Shown: piece by piece, positions 1 through 8,027 of the stretch
Layout of the letters: each line of letters opens with the position of its first letter
Numbering within the stretch: the stretch's first letter is position 1
Source: 2-02-FULL-44-35 sp964629505
Lineage (GTDB): Bacteria; Patescibacteriota; Minisyncoccia; Phycocordibacterales; DSPV01
Direction of reading: 5' to 3'
Assembly (NCBI GenBank): GCA_964629505.1
Contig: CAZVQR010000001.1
Span: 1 to 30,890 of the forward strand
DNA: 30,890 nucleotides
The notes under the pieces: generated by a model
Told to the model about the DNA's origin: nothing
What the model saw: the letters and a program-made list of their open reading frames with translations, nothing else
Databases searched by the model: none
Translations under genes and position numbers: made by a program

Positions 1-240
1 AGCTTCAGCCAGACGCTTAAGTATTCCAGCCCGCTTGGTTCTAATTGGCGCTCCGGTTTCCACTCCTTCAACCGAGACTTCTCCCCTCTCGAATTCCTTT
101 TTAAAATAATCGAGTTTTAGCTTCGGTACGAGAACAACAACTCGACAGGCATTAGAAATCAACTTCGAAATAACCTCGGTGCGAACGATGTTTCTGGAGA
201 TTAAGGTATGGAAACTGGTTACAAAAATAGTTTTTCTCAT
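1..240 (-). CDS. Partial glycosyltransferase-like protein, N-terminal 80 residues
   Basis: An open frame runs on the minus strand from ATG at 240 to the window edge (80 codons, no stop), so only the N-terminus is present. It begins MRKTIFVTSFHTLISRN and has an alternating beta-strand/helix pattern with a VVVLVPK strand, as in the N-terminal Rossmann half of GT-B glycosyltransferases. The opening resembles the start of the protein at 15316-16695 (MKTIFINLFSILAMDN), so the two are probably paralogues of the CDP-glycerol/polysaccharide transferase type. It is divergent from the NeuB fusion gene across 60 bases. A TAAAGT -10-like box ends six bases before the ATG, so the message may be leaderless. 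The function rests on a short N-terminal resemblance only. Confidence 0.6.
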   Translation of the reverse strand, partial: MRKTIFVTSFHTLISRNIVRTEVISKLISNACRVVVLVPKLKLDYFKKEFERGEVSVEGVETGAPIRTKRAGILKRLAEA

Positions 241-246
241 AACATT

Positions 247-275
247 ACTTTAACAATAAGTTGACATTTAATCAA
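247..275 (-). promoter_or_regulatory. Candidate promoter of the partial minus-strand gene
   Basis: On the minus strand TTGATT (270-275), a 17-base spacer and TAAAGT (247-252) stand just six bases before the ATG at 240. If used, transcription would start at or next to the start codon. The site interleaves with the plus-strand promoter of the NeuB fusion gene. Match quality is moderate. Confidence 0.35.
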
Positions 276-288
276 AAAAAGTTACACT
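261..288 (+). promoter_or_regulatory. Candidate promoter of the NeuB-TIM fusion gene
   Basis: A perfect TTGACA (261-266), a 16-base spacer and TACACT (283-288) lie 12 bases before the ATG at 301. The predicted start near 295 would leave a leader of only about six bases with no Shine-Dalgarno site. Confidence 0.45.
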
Positions 289-300
289 TGTAAATTGTCA

Positions 301-2319
301 ATGCTAAATAAAGTCCTAAAAACTCTCAGGAACAGGGAAGCGCGCAAACTGTGGAAACGCCGTCTGCAAACAAGGTTCATAATTGAAACCCGAAAGATTC
401 TGTCTCCCGCGCCACAAACAATAAAAATTGGCAAGAAAACTATCGGTAAAGGGGCGCCAGTTTTTATCATTGCCGAAATCGGCATCAATCACAACGGTAA
501 ACTTACCGACGCCCTGAAACTTATTGACGCCGCCGCCGAAGCTGGAGCCGACGCCGTCAAATTTCAGAAAAGACAACTCCTGGCGGTCTATCAAAAAGAA
601 GTAGTGGAAAATCCTAATCTGGCCGACCAAGCGCTTCGTTATGTTATCCCAATTCTCAAAGAAAGTGAATTTGGGGAAAAGGAATATCGCGCGTTAAAAG
701 CCCGCACTGATGAACACGGGCTCGTTTTTTTCGCGACTCCTTTTGACGAACAAAGTGTGGACTTCCTAAAGGAAGTGATTTCTCCACCGCTCTATAAAGT
801 GTCTTCGGCCGATTTAGTGAACATTCCATTATTGGAACGGCTGCTTAAAGAAAATAAACCGCTTATTGTTTCAACCGGCATGTCCACCGTTGACGAAATT
901 GAACAAACCGTCGCTTTTTTGCATCGCGCCCGGGCGGTTTTTGTGTTGCTTCACTGCCAAAGCTCTTACCCGGCCGGTCTGGATACCTTAAACTTGTCTT
1001 TCATTAAAATTCTCAAACATCGTTATGGCGTTCCTGTCGGTTATTCCGGTCACGAAATGGGCATTGAACCGACTTTGGTCGCCGTCGCTCTGGGGGCCAA
1101 AGTTATCGAAAGGCACATCACTCTTGATCGAGAAGCCGAGGGGCCAGACCACGCGGCTTCGCTTTTGCCTAATCAATTCAAAGAATTGGTTAAAAAGATT
1201 CGCGAATGTGAAATCGCTCTCGGTCTCCCGGTAAAACATATCAGCCGCGGCGAAGTCATGAATAAACTAATTTTACGTAAGAGTCTGACGGCCGCGACCA
1301 GCATCGCTCCCGGCACTAGGATTACTCGAGACATGATAACCGTGAAAAGCCCCGGGTTTGGAATTTCTCCCCAGAGAATTTTTGACCTCGTGGGAAAAAC
1401 CGCGAAAAGATTGATTGCTAAAGATGAATTCTTCACTAATAACGACATTGATGCTCGGCAGATTGAAAACCAAATTGGCAAGATTGAAACACGGTGGGGA
1501 TTAAAGGCGCGTTTTTTCGAATTAAATCAACTAATGAAATTCGAACCGAAACCAACTCTTTTGGAATTTCATGTAAATGACAAAGACCTCGACTTTAAAT
1601 TTAAGGAGGGTGCTAAATATCCTTTTCAGCTCTTTGTCCATGCGCCCGAATACAACGAAAGGGCAGAGGTAGACCTAGCTTCCGAAAACGAACGGACCTG
1701 GAAAAGTTCAATTGAAATTATTCAAAGGACTATTGACAAAACCCGAGAAATCGCCGAGCACTTCGAGGGAATCCCCGGTATTGTAATCCATATTGGGGGT
1801 ATAACCATCACGCCCCACCCACAACCGAAAATGCTCCTTAATCGCGCGATAGAAGCATTCAAACGCTTGGACTACAAAGGTGTAACTCTTCTGCCTGAAA
1901 ATCTACCTGCCTTTAGCTGGCACTTCGGCGGATTATGGAAACACAATGTCTTTGGAGCCGCTGACGAAATGATTGAGTTTTGCAAAAAACTGAATTTAAA
2001 TATGTGCCTAGACCTCTCCCACGCTTGGCTCTTCTGCGTTGCCGAAAATCAAGATTACTTGGAATACATCAAAAAAGTGGCGCCCTTGGTACGCCACTTA
2101 CACATCGCCGACGGGCGCGGTTGCTATAAAGAAGGATTGCAAATCGGTGAGGGTGATGTGCCCTTTGAAAAGGTGTTTGAAATTCTCGAGCAATATCTTC
2201 CTAAAGAAAGCGGTGGTATAAGTTGGATACCGGAAATATGGCAAGGTCATCTCAATAATTACAAAGAGTTTAGAATTGCATTGGCAAAATTGGCGAATTA
2301 TCAATTTTTGAGAGGCTAA
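301..2319 (+). CDS. neuB: NeuB-type sialic/nonulosonic acid synthase fused to a TIM-barrel sugar isomerase domain
   Basis: This 672-residue protein has three parts. A basic leader (1-40) precedes a NeuB catalytic barrel (about 41-320) with AEIGINHNG (59-67), DAVKFQK, STGMS (191-195) and the expected metal-binding histidines H251 and H272. A SAF/antifreeze-like domain (about 325-385, from RKSLTAA) follows, as in canonical NeuB. Residues 400-672 form a second TIM barrel of the xylose isomerase/AP endonuclease 2 type with FVHAPE, VIHIGG, CLDLSHAW and HLHIADGRG, likely metal-binding strands. NeuB enzymes condense phosphoenolpyruvate with an N-acyl aldose; the fused domain may make or interconvert that aldose (inference). 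ATG 301 is preferred to TTG 295. Typical NeuB is about 340-350 residues, so the fusion doubles the length. The natural substrate (Neu5Ac, legionaminate, pseudaminate or other) cannot be read from the sequence. Confidence 0.9.
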   Translation: MLNKVLKTLRNREARKLWKRRLQTRFIIETRKILSPAPQTIKIGKKTIGKGAPVFIIAEIGINHNGKLTDALKLIDAAAEAGADAVKFQKRQLLAVYQKEVVENPNLADQALRYVIPILKESEFGEKEYRALKARTDEHGLVFFATPFDEQSVDFLKEVISPPLYKVSSADLVNIPLLERLLKENKPLIVSTGMSTVDEIEQTVAFLHRARAVFVLLHCQSSYPAGLDTLNLSFIKILKHRYGVPVGYSGHEMGIEPTLVAVALGAKVIERHITLDREAEGPDHAASLLPNQFKELVKKIRECEIALGLPVKHISRGEVMNKLILRKSLTAATSIAPGTRITRDMITVKSPGFGISPQRIFDLVGKTAKRLIAKDEFFTNNDIDARQIENQIGKIETRWGLKARFFELNQLMKFEPKPTLLEFHVNDKDLDFKFKEGAKYPFQLFVHAPEYNERAEVDLASENERTWKSSIEIIQRTIDKTREIAEHFEGIPGIVIHIGGITITPHPQPKMLLNRAIEAFKRLDYKGVTLLPENLPAFSWHFGGLWKHNVFGAADEMIEFCKKLNLNMCLDLSHAWLFCVAENQDYLEYIKKVAPLVRHLHIADGRGCYKEGLQIGEGDVPFEKVFEILEQYLPKESGGISWIPEIWQGHLNNYKEFRIALAKLANYQFLRG

Positions 2320-2320
2320 T

Positions 2321-2332
2321 TAGGAGCTCCTA
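2321..2332. repeat. 12-bp perfect palindrome between convergent genes
   Basis: TAGGAGCTCCTA directly follows the NeuB fusion stop codon and includes the stop codon of the converging PhyH gene. There is no T-tract, so it is a poor intrinsic terminator in either direction. Confidence 0.4.
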
Positions 2333-3310
2333 CAGACTACTCACCGCGTATCGGCCAAGCGGAGCAAGAGGCCGCTGCTCGTCAGGTTGCGGCCTGACGA
2401 AACTTATCGGATAAACTGAAGCCACAGAGGTGAAGCCGGAAAAAAACATAGTCCGGTTTTTCGTGGTGCTGTAACCGCCTTTGTGGAGGCCGGAGGTATC
2501 GCAGAAGATAACGGTACCTGCCGGCGCCAGGATTGGCTTACGAAAACTCTCCGGAATGTGTTTTTCAACGACACCGGGCTCCGGATATCGCCCAACTGGT
2601 AAACGTTGGGGGTAAAACCATCGCCAGCGGCCGCCAAGCTGTGATTCAAAAACGTAGTTGAAGGGACCGGCGCCGGTCTCATCAACCTCGGACAAATAAA
2701 TAAAAACCTTGAGCATTCTTTTATCCTCTGGATCGCGATGCCAGCGCTGGGACAAAAATTCCGGCGAACCGGTCGGCATGATGAAAGTTCGCTGAACCGA
2801 GTAGTTTTTGAGACGCGGGGCCGAGCCAAGGTAGGCCGAAACAATTTGAAGCACGCTATCGCTCAAGAGAAACTCCAGAAACGGATTATCAGCCATAAAA
2901 AGCGAATTTCCATTCTCGGCCCGAGGCCAAAGATTGACCCAGAAATCTTTACGGAGCTTCGATTGCGAACGCCCGCCTTTCAACCGGTCGGCCAAACTCG
3001 CCTCAATTGCGGCAATCTCCGCCTTAACCGATTGGTCGTCAAAACGCCCGGCAACCCATTTTGACATTTGAGTAAAAAAATCCCGATCCGGAAAAAACTC
3101 CCGAAGCGGCACTGAAGCTATACCAACTTGTCGCAAATCATGAACGACGCGGTGCTCAATGGAAGAAAGCCGCCTCGCCGCTCTAAGCCAAACGCCCCGG
3201 GAACGACGGTTAAGCAAGTGCCAAAAAAATTCGGCGTTCCGAAGGCGGTGGTAAAGATAAAACAACCGATCGCGCTGGACGTGAAAAAACTTTTTTAGCT
3301 TATCCTTCAT
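2330..3310 (-). CDS. PhyH-family Fe(II)/2-oxoglutarate dioxygenase
   Basis: This 326-residue protein has the double-stranded beta-helix signature of the phytanoyl-CoA dioxygenase family: the HxD iron motif HRD (H191, D193), the distal histidine H276 in GLHKGG, and R286 (KNRTMFF), positioned to bind 2-oxoglutarate. Related enzymes oxidise small molecules, including sugars and lipids; here a hydroxylation or oxidation of a glycan sugar is plausible but inferred. The N-terminal 60 residues are arginine-rich and probably helical. The ATG at 3310 lies five bases after the stop of the upstream methyltransferase, so the two are co-transcribed. The DNA is much richer in G+C and the protein richer in arginine than the neighbours, which suggests recent acquisition. 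Confidence 0.8.
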   Translation of the reverse strand: MKDKLKKFFHVQRDRLFYLYHRLRNAEFFWHLLNRRSRGVWLRAARRLSSIEHRVVHDLRQVGIASVPLREFFPDRDFFTQMSKWVAGRFDDQSVKAEIAAIEASLADRLKGGRSQSKLRKDFWVNLWPRAENGNSLFMADNPFLEFLLSDSVLQIVSAYLGSAPRLKNYSVQRTFIMPTGSPEFLSQRWHRDPEDKRMLKVFIYLSEVDETGAGPFNYVFESQLGGRWRWFYPQRLPVGRYPEPGVVEKHIPESFRKPILAPAGTVIFCDTSGLHKGGYSTTKNRTMFFSGFTSVASVYPISFVRPQPDEQRPLAPLGRYAVSSL

Positions 3311-3315
3311 TTTCT

Positions 3316-4164
3316 TTATGAACCTTTGCCTGCTTTAGCCGGGGCGCAAAGCAGCAAACCTGCCGACTGCCCAATTTTGTTTAGCGGTAAGTGCTCAAAT
3401 TTCAGGATCTTGAGGCCGGCTTGTTCCACAACACTAACACTGGAGCGGAAGTAATCGCAAGTTTTTAGGTGGATAAGCTGAAAGATATTTTTCTGGGCCT
3501 CGCGAAATCCTTCGACAAAACAGACAAAGTGCCTGGCGACCCGCCCCGCTTCGGCAAAGGCCTTCGGGTAAGTTCGCGGCATCTGCTCAATCACCAAGTG
3601 GCTGAAGACAAAATCAAAAGACCGGTCACCGAAAGACAGTGCCAGCACATTACCCTCACAAAACTCAAGCCGAACTTTGCTTAATCTTCTGACAATTTCC
3701 TCTCGCGGCAGTTCTGTCACGTAAATCAGAGCGTCAAACGGCGGTTCCAACTTAAATTTCTCGGACGCGGCGATACCGCTTTTTGTAAATTCTACACCCT
3801 GCCACTTCTTGATTTCCGGGTGCAAAACGGAGAGCGCGAGCAAATTAAAACCATTACCGCTACCAAGTTCCAAAACGCTTCCAGGCGCCGCTCCCCTAAT
3901 GGCGCGACTTATAGCCTGGATGCCAGCTTTCTGGAAATCAAGCCCTCGGCACAGTATCAGCTGACCGTCCTGCCACCCTAAAACAACCCGCCGCCAATAA
4001 CCACCGAGGCCGCCGTTGACATTGCCCCAAAGACAACTGTATTCTTCTGTTGAATAAGAACCGTCCCGCTCAATAAATCCACGAAGTAAAAACCGCTTAA
4101 CGGCTCTCTTAATGATGCGCCAGTAAATTGATTGGACGCTCTGGGAACGTCGGTCCCTTAACAT
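3316..4164 (-). CDS. Class I SAM-dependent methyltransferase
   Basis: The 282-residue protein carries motif I as LELGSGNG (98-105) in a Rossmann-fold methyltransferase domain, an acidic residue after the next strand (GVEFT), and a motif II/post-I region around FDFVFSHLVIEQMP. The N-terminal 90 residues, basic at first and then SLW/GGLGGYW-like, are unassigned. It is the first gene of a two-gene minus-strand operon with the PhyH oxygenase, so the pair probably decorates one sugar or a lipid. Its GC-rich composition matches the oxygenase and differs from the flanking genes. The acceptor cannot be told from the sequence. Confidence 0.75.
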   Translation of the reverse strand: MLRDRRSQSVQSIYWRIIKRAVKRFLLRGFIERDGSYSTEEYSCLWGNVNGGLGGYWRRVVLGWQDGQLILCRGLDFQKAGIQAISRAIRGAAPGSVLELGSGNGFNLLALSVLHPEIKKWQGVEFTKSGIAASEKFKLEPPFDALIYVTELPREEIVRRLSKVRLEFCEGNVLALSFGDRSFDFVFSHLVIEQMPRTYPKAFAEAGRVARHFVCFVEGFREAQKNIFQLIHLKTCDYFRSSVSVVEQAGLKILKFEHLPLNKIGQSAGLLLCAPAKAGKGS

Positions 4165-4212
4165 GACAAAACGATAAATAATAATTGGACTGATTTTTTC
4201 ACCAGTTATAGA

Positions 4213-4255
4213 TTAGCACAGGCAGCTTACATCGCAAAAACTAGCCTGGTGCTAA
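4213..4255. repeat. Imperfect inverted repeat in a divergent promoter region
   Basis: TTAGCACAGGC (4213-4223) and GCCTGGTGCTAA (4244-4255) form an 11-bp stem with one bulged G and a 20-base loop. It sits in the 176-base gap between the methyltransferase (minus) and CMP-sugar synthetase (plus) starts and has no T-tract. It could be an operator or a leader hairpin. The rest of this gap shows no clear promoter. Confidence 0.4.
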
Positions 4256-4340
4256 ACGAAACGAGGTCATCTGATGATACTTGAAGCCGGGTTTGGCAGT
4301 CCAGGTATTGTAATGGACAAGAGGTTTTAAAAGTTGTACT

Positions 4341-5159
4341 ATGGTAACCTACTTCAATAAGAACATGATAAAAACCGACACCAAAAACGGACGGGGAATT
4401 TATGTTTTTATAGGTGCGCGAGGCGGCTCAAAATCAATTCCCAAGAAAAATTTACTGAATATTGGCGGCTTTCCCTTGATTGCTTACTCCATCGTGGCAG
4501 CGAAACTTACAAATGGAATTGAAAGAATTATTGTTTCAACCGATAGTGAGGAAATCGCCACGGTGGCAAAAAAGTTTGGAGCCGAGGTACCATTCCTTAG
4601 ACCCTCCGAGCTCGCTTCCGATAACTCGCCTGATCGAGAATTTATCATCCACGCACTAGCATGGCTCCAAAAGAACGAAGGAAAAATTCCGGATTATATT
4701 GTTCATCTGCGACCAACCTCACCTTTACGCGAGCCGGCAAAAATAGACGAGGCCGTAGAAATAATGCTAAAGCATCCGGAAGCGACCAGTTTGCGTTCCG
4801 GCCATAAAATAGATACCGTGCCACAAAAATGCTTCGCTTTGGAAAACGGTTTTTTTGTCGGACTGTTCCCAAACGACCCACGGCCCGATTATCATAATTT
4901 GCCACGTCAAGCTTTTCCTCCCACCTACAAACCCGACAGCTATGTTGATATACTCAAAAGTTCGTTCGTCTTAAAAAATCCAGTCATCCATGGTCCCAAA
5001 ATCCTGGCTTTCCTAACTCCCGACATCGGCGATATTGACACCCAAAACGATTTGAAATATGTTGAAACTATTCTTAAGAATCAGAAGTTCCAAGTGTATG
5101 ATTACTTAAAAGCTAATTATCCTAACGAAGACAAAATAAATGGCAATTCCAAAAGGTAA
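4341..5159 (+). CDS. neuA: CMP-nonulosonic acid synthetase (NeuA/LegF-type cytidylyltransferase)
   Basis: The 272-residue protein has the CMP-sugar synthetase signature ARGGSK (26-31) followed by PKKN (34-37), then PLIAYSI, IVSTDSEEIA, and the RPTSPLR motif. Members of this family join CTP to the anomeric hydroxyl of a sialic-type sugar or Kdo in the cytoplasm. YVDI and DIGDIDTQND near the C-terminus fit the family's dimer/metal region. The start could be ATG 4341 or ATG 4365 (residue 9); neither has a Shine-Dalgarno site. It overlaps the next gene by 20 bases. It is a clear paralogue of the protein at 10990-11751, so the locus probably activates two acids. Confidence 0.9.
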   Translation: MVTYFNKNMIKTDTKNGRGIYVFIGARGGSKSIPKKNLLNIGGFPLIAYSIVAAKLTNGIERIIVSTDSEEIATVAKKFGAEVPFLRPSELASDNSPDREFIIHALAWLQKNEGKIPDYIVHLRPTSPLREPAKIDEAVEIMLKHPEATSLRSGHKIDTVPQKCFALENGFFVGLFPNDPRPDYHNLPRQAFPPTYKPDSYVDILKSSFVLKNPVIHGPKILAFLTPDIGDIDTQNDLKYVETILKNQKFQVYDYLKANYPNEDKINGNSKR

Positions 5160-6159
5160 AATCCTTATCTGCGGCTTGGGGAGCATAGGTAAACGCCATA
5201 CGGAAAACCTGCTGGCTTTGGGCTACAGCCCTTCCGATATTATAATCTTCAGAACCGGTTTGGGGACTAAATCGTTCGGTGATGAATTTTTGAAAAAAAA
5301 CCCAAACCTAAAAGTTTACCAAAATATTGATGCCGCCCTGAAAGAGCAACCCCTGGCTGCCATTATTACCAATCCAACGATTTTGCATGTCCGGACGGCC
5401 CAGAAAGCGGCCCGAGCCGGTTGCCATGTTATGATTGAAAAACCACTTTCCGACACAATGGTTGGGGTTAAAAAATTAGAGAAGGAAATTGAAAAAAGGA
5501 AACTTGTCGCCTTGGTCGCTTTCAATCACCGTTTCCACCCCCTGCTTAAAGAATTCAAAAAAAATCTGGAAAATAATGCGATTGGTCAGATAATATCAGT
5601 GGAAGCGCACATTGGAGAAAGGGTCACTGACTGGCATTCCTGGGAAAGTTACAAAGTGTCCTATGCCAGCCGAAAGGATTTAGGCGGCGGAGCCATTACC
5701 ACTCAAAGCCATGAGACTGATTACTTATTTTGGCTGTTCGGTAAACCAAATTGGGTTTTTGCCGCCGGTGGCAAAGTCGGCAACCTAAAAACCGATGTTG
5801 AAAACTGCGTTTCCGCAATCTGGGGCTACGGTCAGTTCAACATTGAGCTTCATTTGGATTATTTCAAGCGGCCAGCCGTCCGCTTTCTGGAAACGACTGG
5901 TGAAAAAGGCCGTTTAAGATGGGATTATTTTGACGGTAAATTGAAACTGATTCCCCTTGAGGGGCAGGTCCAAGAAATTCAGCAACCGGAGAATTTCAAT
6001 CATAACGACATGTTTTTGGAAGAGATGAGACACTTTCTGAATCTGATCGCGAGCAAAAACAAACCGACAAACGGCATCAGAGAAAATATGCCAGTTATGG
6101 AAATTCTGATGGCTATGAAAAAGTCGCTGGCATCAGGCAAAAAAATAACCGTCCATTGA
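5140..6159 (+). CDS. Gfo/Idh/MocA-family oxidoreductase
   Basis: The 339-residue protein opens with a nucleotide-binding loop (CGLGSIGKRH, 11-20), has the family's EKP motif with the conserved lysine (EKPLS, 100-104), and a C-terminal alpha/beta domain with GGGAITTQSHETDYLFWL, in which the histidine and aspartate match the usual GG...H..D substrate motif. These enzymes are NAD(P)-dependent and act on sugars, often at the ring hydroxyl carbons. It overlaps the CMP-sugar synthetase by 20 bases and is followed 45 bases later by a short-chain dehydrogenase. The trio is therefore likely to prepare or modify the same acid sugar. The oxidised position is unknown. Confidence 0.88.
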   Translation: MAIPKGKILICGLGSIGKRHTENLLALGYSPSDIIIFRTGLGTKSFGDEFLKKNPNLKVYQNIDAALKEQPLAAIITNPTILHVRTAQKAARAGCHVMIEKPLSDTMVGVKKLEKEIEKRKLVALVAFNHRFHPLLKEFKKNLENNAIGQIISVEAHIGERVTDWHSWESYKVSYASRKDLGGGAITTQSHETDYLFWLFGKPNWVFAAGGKVGNLKTDVENCVSAIWGYGQFNIELHLDYFKRPAVRFLETTGEKGRLRWDYFDGKLKLIPLEGQVQEIQQPENFNHNDMFLEEMRHFLNLIASKNKPTNGIRENMPVMEILMAMKKSLASGKKITVH

Positions 6160-6204
6160 TTAACAAATATTTATAACCAAGAGTTAAAATTAAAATTCAA
6201 AAAT

Positions 6205-7035
6205 ATGAAAAATGACACTTTGAACAAGTTTGCTTTAAAAAACGCCGTGGCGGTCATCACCGGCGCCGCCGGCTTGCTGGGCAAGCATCACGCCCAGGCA
6301 ATTCTGGAAGGCGGTGGTCGCGCCGTGCTGACCGACATAAATGAAAAAAGCTTAAAGGAAATCACTTCGGTGCTGAACAAGTTTTATCCGAAAAAAGTTT
6401 TCAGTTATCCACTTGATGTTACCGATGAAAAACAAATTGAATCAGTGGTAAAAAAAATCACCGCCGAAGTGGGACAAATTGGCATCCTTATCAACAATGC
6501 CGCCAATAATCCGAAAGTGGAAGATGGGATGAAAAACTTTTCCCGTTTGGAAAATTTCCCTATCGAGCACTGGAACAAAGATGTCGCCGTCGGTTTGACC
6601 GGCGCCTTTTTAATGAGCAAACATATCGGCGCATTGATGGCCAAAAACGGCCAGGGCGTTATCTTGAACATCGCCTCAGACCTTGGCATCGTGGCGCCCA
6701 ATCAAGAATTGTATAAAAAGCCGGGTTTAAAAGATGCCGTTCAGCCGGTCAAACCAATAACTTATTCGGTGGTTAAGCACGGACTAATTGGTCTTTCCAA
6801 ATACCTCGCCACTTATTGGGCAAATAAAAGGGTACGGTCAAACGCAGTGGCTTTTGGCGGTGTTTACAATAATCAACCTGATGAATTCGTGGCAAAATTG
6901 GCCAAGCATATTCCCCTCGGCCGAATGGCTAAGCCCGACGAATACAAGGGGGTGGTGCTTTTTATGTGTTCTGACGCTTCTTCTTTTATGACCGGCGCCA
7001 CCGTCATCGTTGATGGCGGTCGAACTTGTTGGTAA
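6205..7035 (+). CDS. Short-chain dehydrogenase/reductase, PtmA-like
   Basis: This classical SDR of 276 residues has TGAAGLLG (19-26), NNAAN (97-101), catalytic S158 (NIASD), Y187 and K191 (YSVVK), and ends VDGGRTCW. The same ending (DGGWTIW) is seen in the SDR at 10183-10983. SDRs of this kind accompany CMP-acid synthetases in legionaminic acid loci such as Campylobacter ptm (established for PtmA/PtmB neighbourhood; the extension to this gene is inference). It is probably the third gene of the 4341-7035 operon. The 45-base upstream gap is A/T rich and has no Shine-Dalgarno site. Confidence 0.88.
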   Translation: MKNDTLNKFALKNAVAVITGAAGLLGKHHAQAILEGGGRAVLTDINEKSLKEITSVLNKFYPKKVFSYPLDVTDEKQIESVVKKITAEVGQIGILINNAANNPKVEDGMKNFSRLENFPIEHWNKDVAVGLTGAFLMSKHIGALMAKNGQGVILNIASDLGIVAPNQELYKKPGLKDAVQPVKPITYSVVKHGLIGLSKYLATYWANKRVRSNAVAFGGVYNNQPDEFVAKLAKHIPLGRMAKPDEYKGVVLFMCSDASSFMTGATVIVDGGRTCW

Positions 7036-7050
7036 ATCAACAATCTTTAC

Positions 7051-8019
7051 TTATTTCACCAATCCCGGTAGTCTGACAGCAAAAAGATAATAAAAATAAA
7101 TTTTTAATTTATTTAGCGCTCGTCTGACTCGCCGGTAATTCGGCTCAATGGCAAAATCTTTAAACGGCAAGCGCGAAGTTTTTCGGGCAACGCAGGTCAT
7201 GTGGACTTTAGGCAAAACGCGCTCTATTTTTTCAAGCCGTCGCTCGTTTTTTTCCTCATCAGCGTCAAAATACAGAATCTCAAAGCCGGCCGCTTCAACA
7301 AAATTTCTCAAAACCTCCGGCGTGAACATCTGGACATGGTCAATTTTCACCGCGTTCCGGAAGCGGCCGGCTTTTTTAAGTTGATGGCGGAAATTCATCA
7401 CTTCCAAAACCAACAAGCCGTCAGCCAAAAGATGTTTATGCGCCCAAACAAAGAAAATTCTCGGCTCAAGAAAATGATTAAGCGACTGGGAACAAATCAC
7501 GGCGCTAAACTTTGGAGGTTGAGGAAACTTCCCATCAATGTCTTCAATGAGCGAACAAATGGATTTAACTCCTTGGCGATTGGCGTAATCAACTTCCGGT
7601 TGCGACGGCTCTATACCCACCACTTCAAGATTAAGTTTGTTTTTGATGCCAGCCAAAATACCCCCCAAACTGGAACCGATTTCAGCTACTGGTCCGGCAA
7701 CTTTAAAATACGGCTGAATAAATTCAGCCAGCTCCTCGCCGTGCCGCTTCATTGAAGCAAAAAGTTTGTCAAAATTCGGCAGTTTTTTTTGATTGTCTCC
7801 AATGGTATTCGCCCGATATTCTGTCTGGTAATAAAGGTCATACCATTTTCTGAGCATTCGCGGATTGATAAAAACCAAACCGCAAACTCGGCAAATAACC
7901 GTCCGCAGCGGTAAATCGTCTTGCCCTGCTTCCGCCAAAACTTCCAAGTCCCGCGAACCGCAAAAACCGCACGGCACTTCTTCCTTCTCGGCTTTTTCAT
8001 AGGGAAATTTTTCCATCAT
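7051..8019 (-). CDS. Methyltransferase with N-terminal zinc ribbon (1)
   Basis: The 322-residue protein starts with a zinc-ribbon-like CxxC...CxxC (C17, C20, C43, C46) and continues into a class I SAM domain with AEIGSSLGG (112-120), GIEPS after the next strand, and the late motif LLADGLLVLEVMNF. The zinc ribbon plus methyltransferase arrangement is known from sugar methyltransferases of the NovU/TylCIII type, but those are longer (about 400 residues) and have an extra C-terminal domain not seen here. It follows a similar gene by eight bases in the same operon, with 15 bases to the converging SDR. It probably methylates a sugar in this glycan. Confidence 0.8.
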   Translation of the reverse strand: MMEKFPYEKAEKEEVPCGFCGSRDLEVLAEAGQDDLPLRTVICRVCGLVFINPRMLRKWYDLYYQTEYRANTIGDNQKKLPNFDKLFASMKRHGEELAEFIQPYFKVAGPVAEIGSSLGGILAGIKNKLNLEVVGIEPSQPEVDYANRQGVKSICSLIEDIDGKFPQPPKFSAVICSQSLNHFLEPRIFFVWAHKHLLADGLLVLEVMNFRHQLKKAGRFRNAVKIDHVQMFTPEVLRNFVEAAGFEILYFDADEEKNERRLEKIERVLPKVHMTCVARKTSRLPFKDFAIEPNYRRVRRALNKLKIYFYYLFAVRLPGLVK

Positions 8020-8027
8020 CTGTTTCT

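Noticed and set aside
295..300. TTG start for the NeuB fusion
   Set aside because: ATG 301 follows two codons later and no ribosome site favours TTG.
2738..3064. Plus-strand open frame within the PhyH gene
   Set aside because: High GC lengthens chance frames here; the minus frame has intact iron and 2-oxoglutarate ligands.
4281..4311. Promoter TTGAAG...TATTGT before the first CMP synthetase
   Set aside because: The 19-base spacer and poor boxes make it no better than chance.
7032..7051. GTAAA/TTTAC hairpin as a bidirectional terminator between convergent genes
   Set aside because: Only five weak A/T-rich pairs and no T-tract.
7201..7755. 184-residue open frame antisense to the first zinc-ribbon methyltransferase
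   Set aside because: It mirrors a well supported methyltransferase with cysteine and SAM motifs, has no recognisable motif, and has no start signal.
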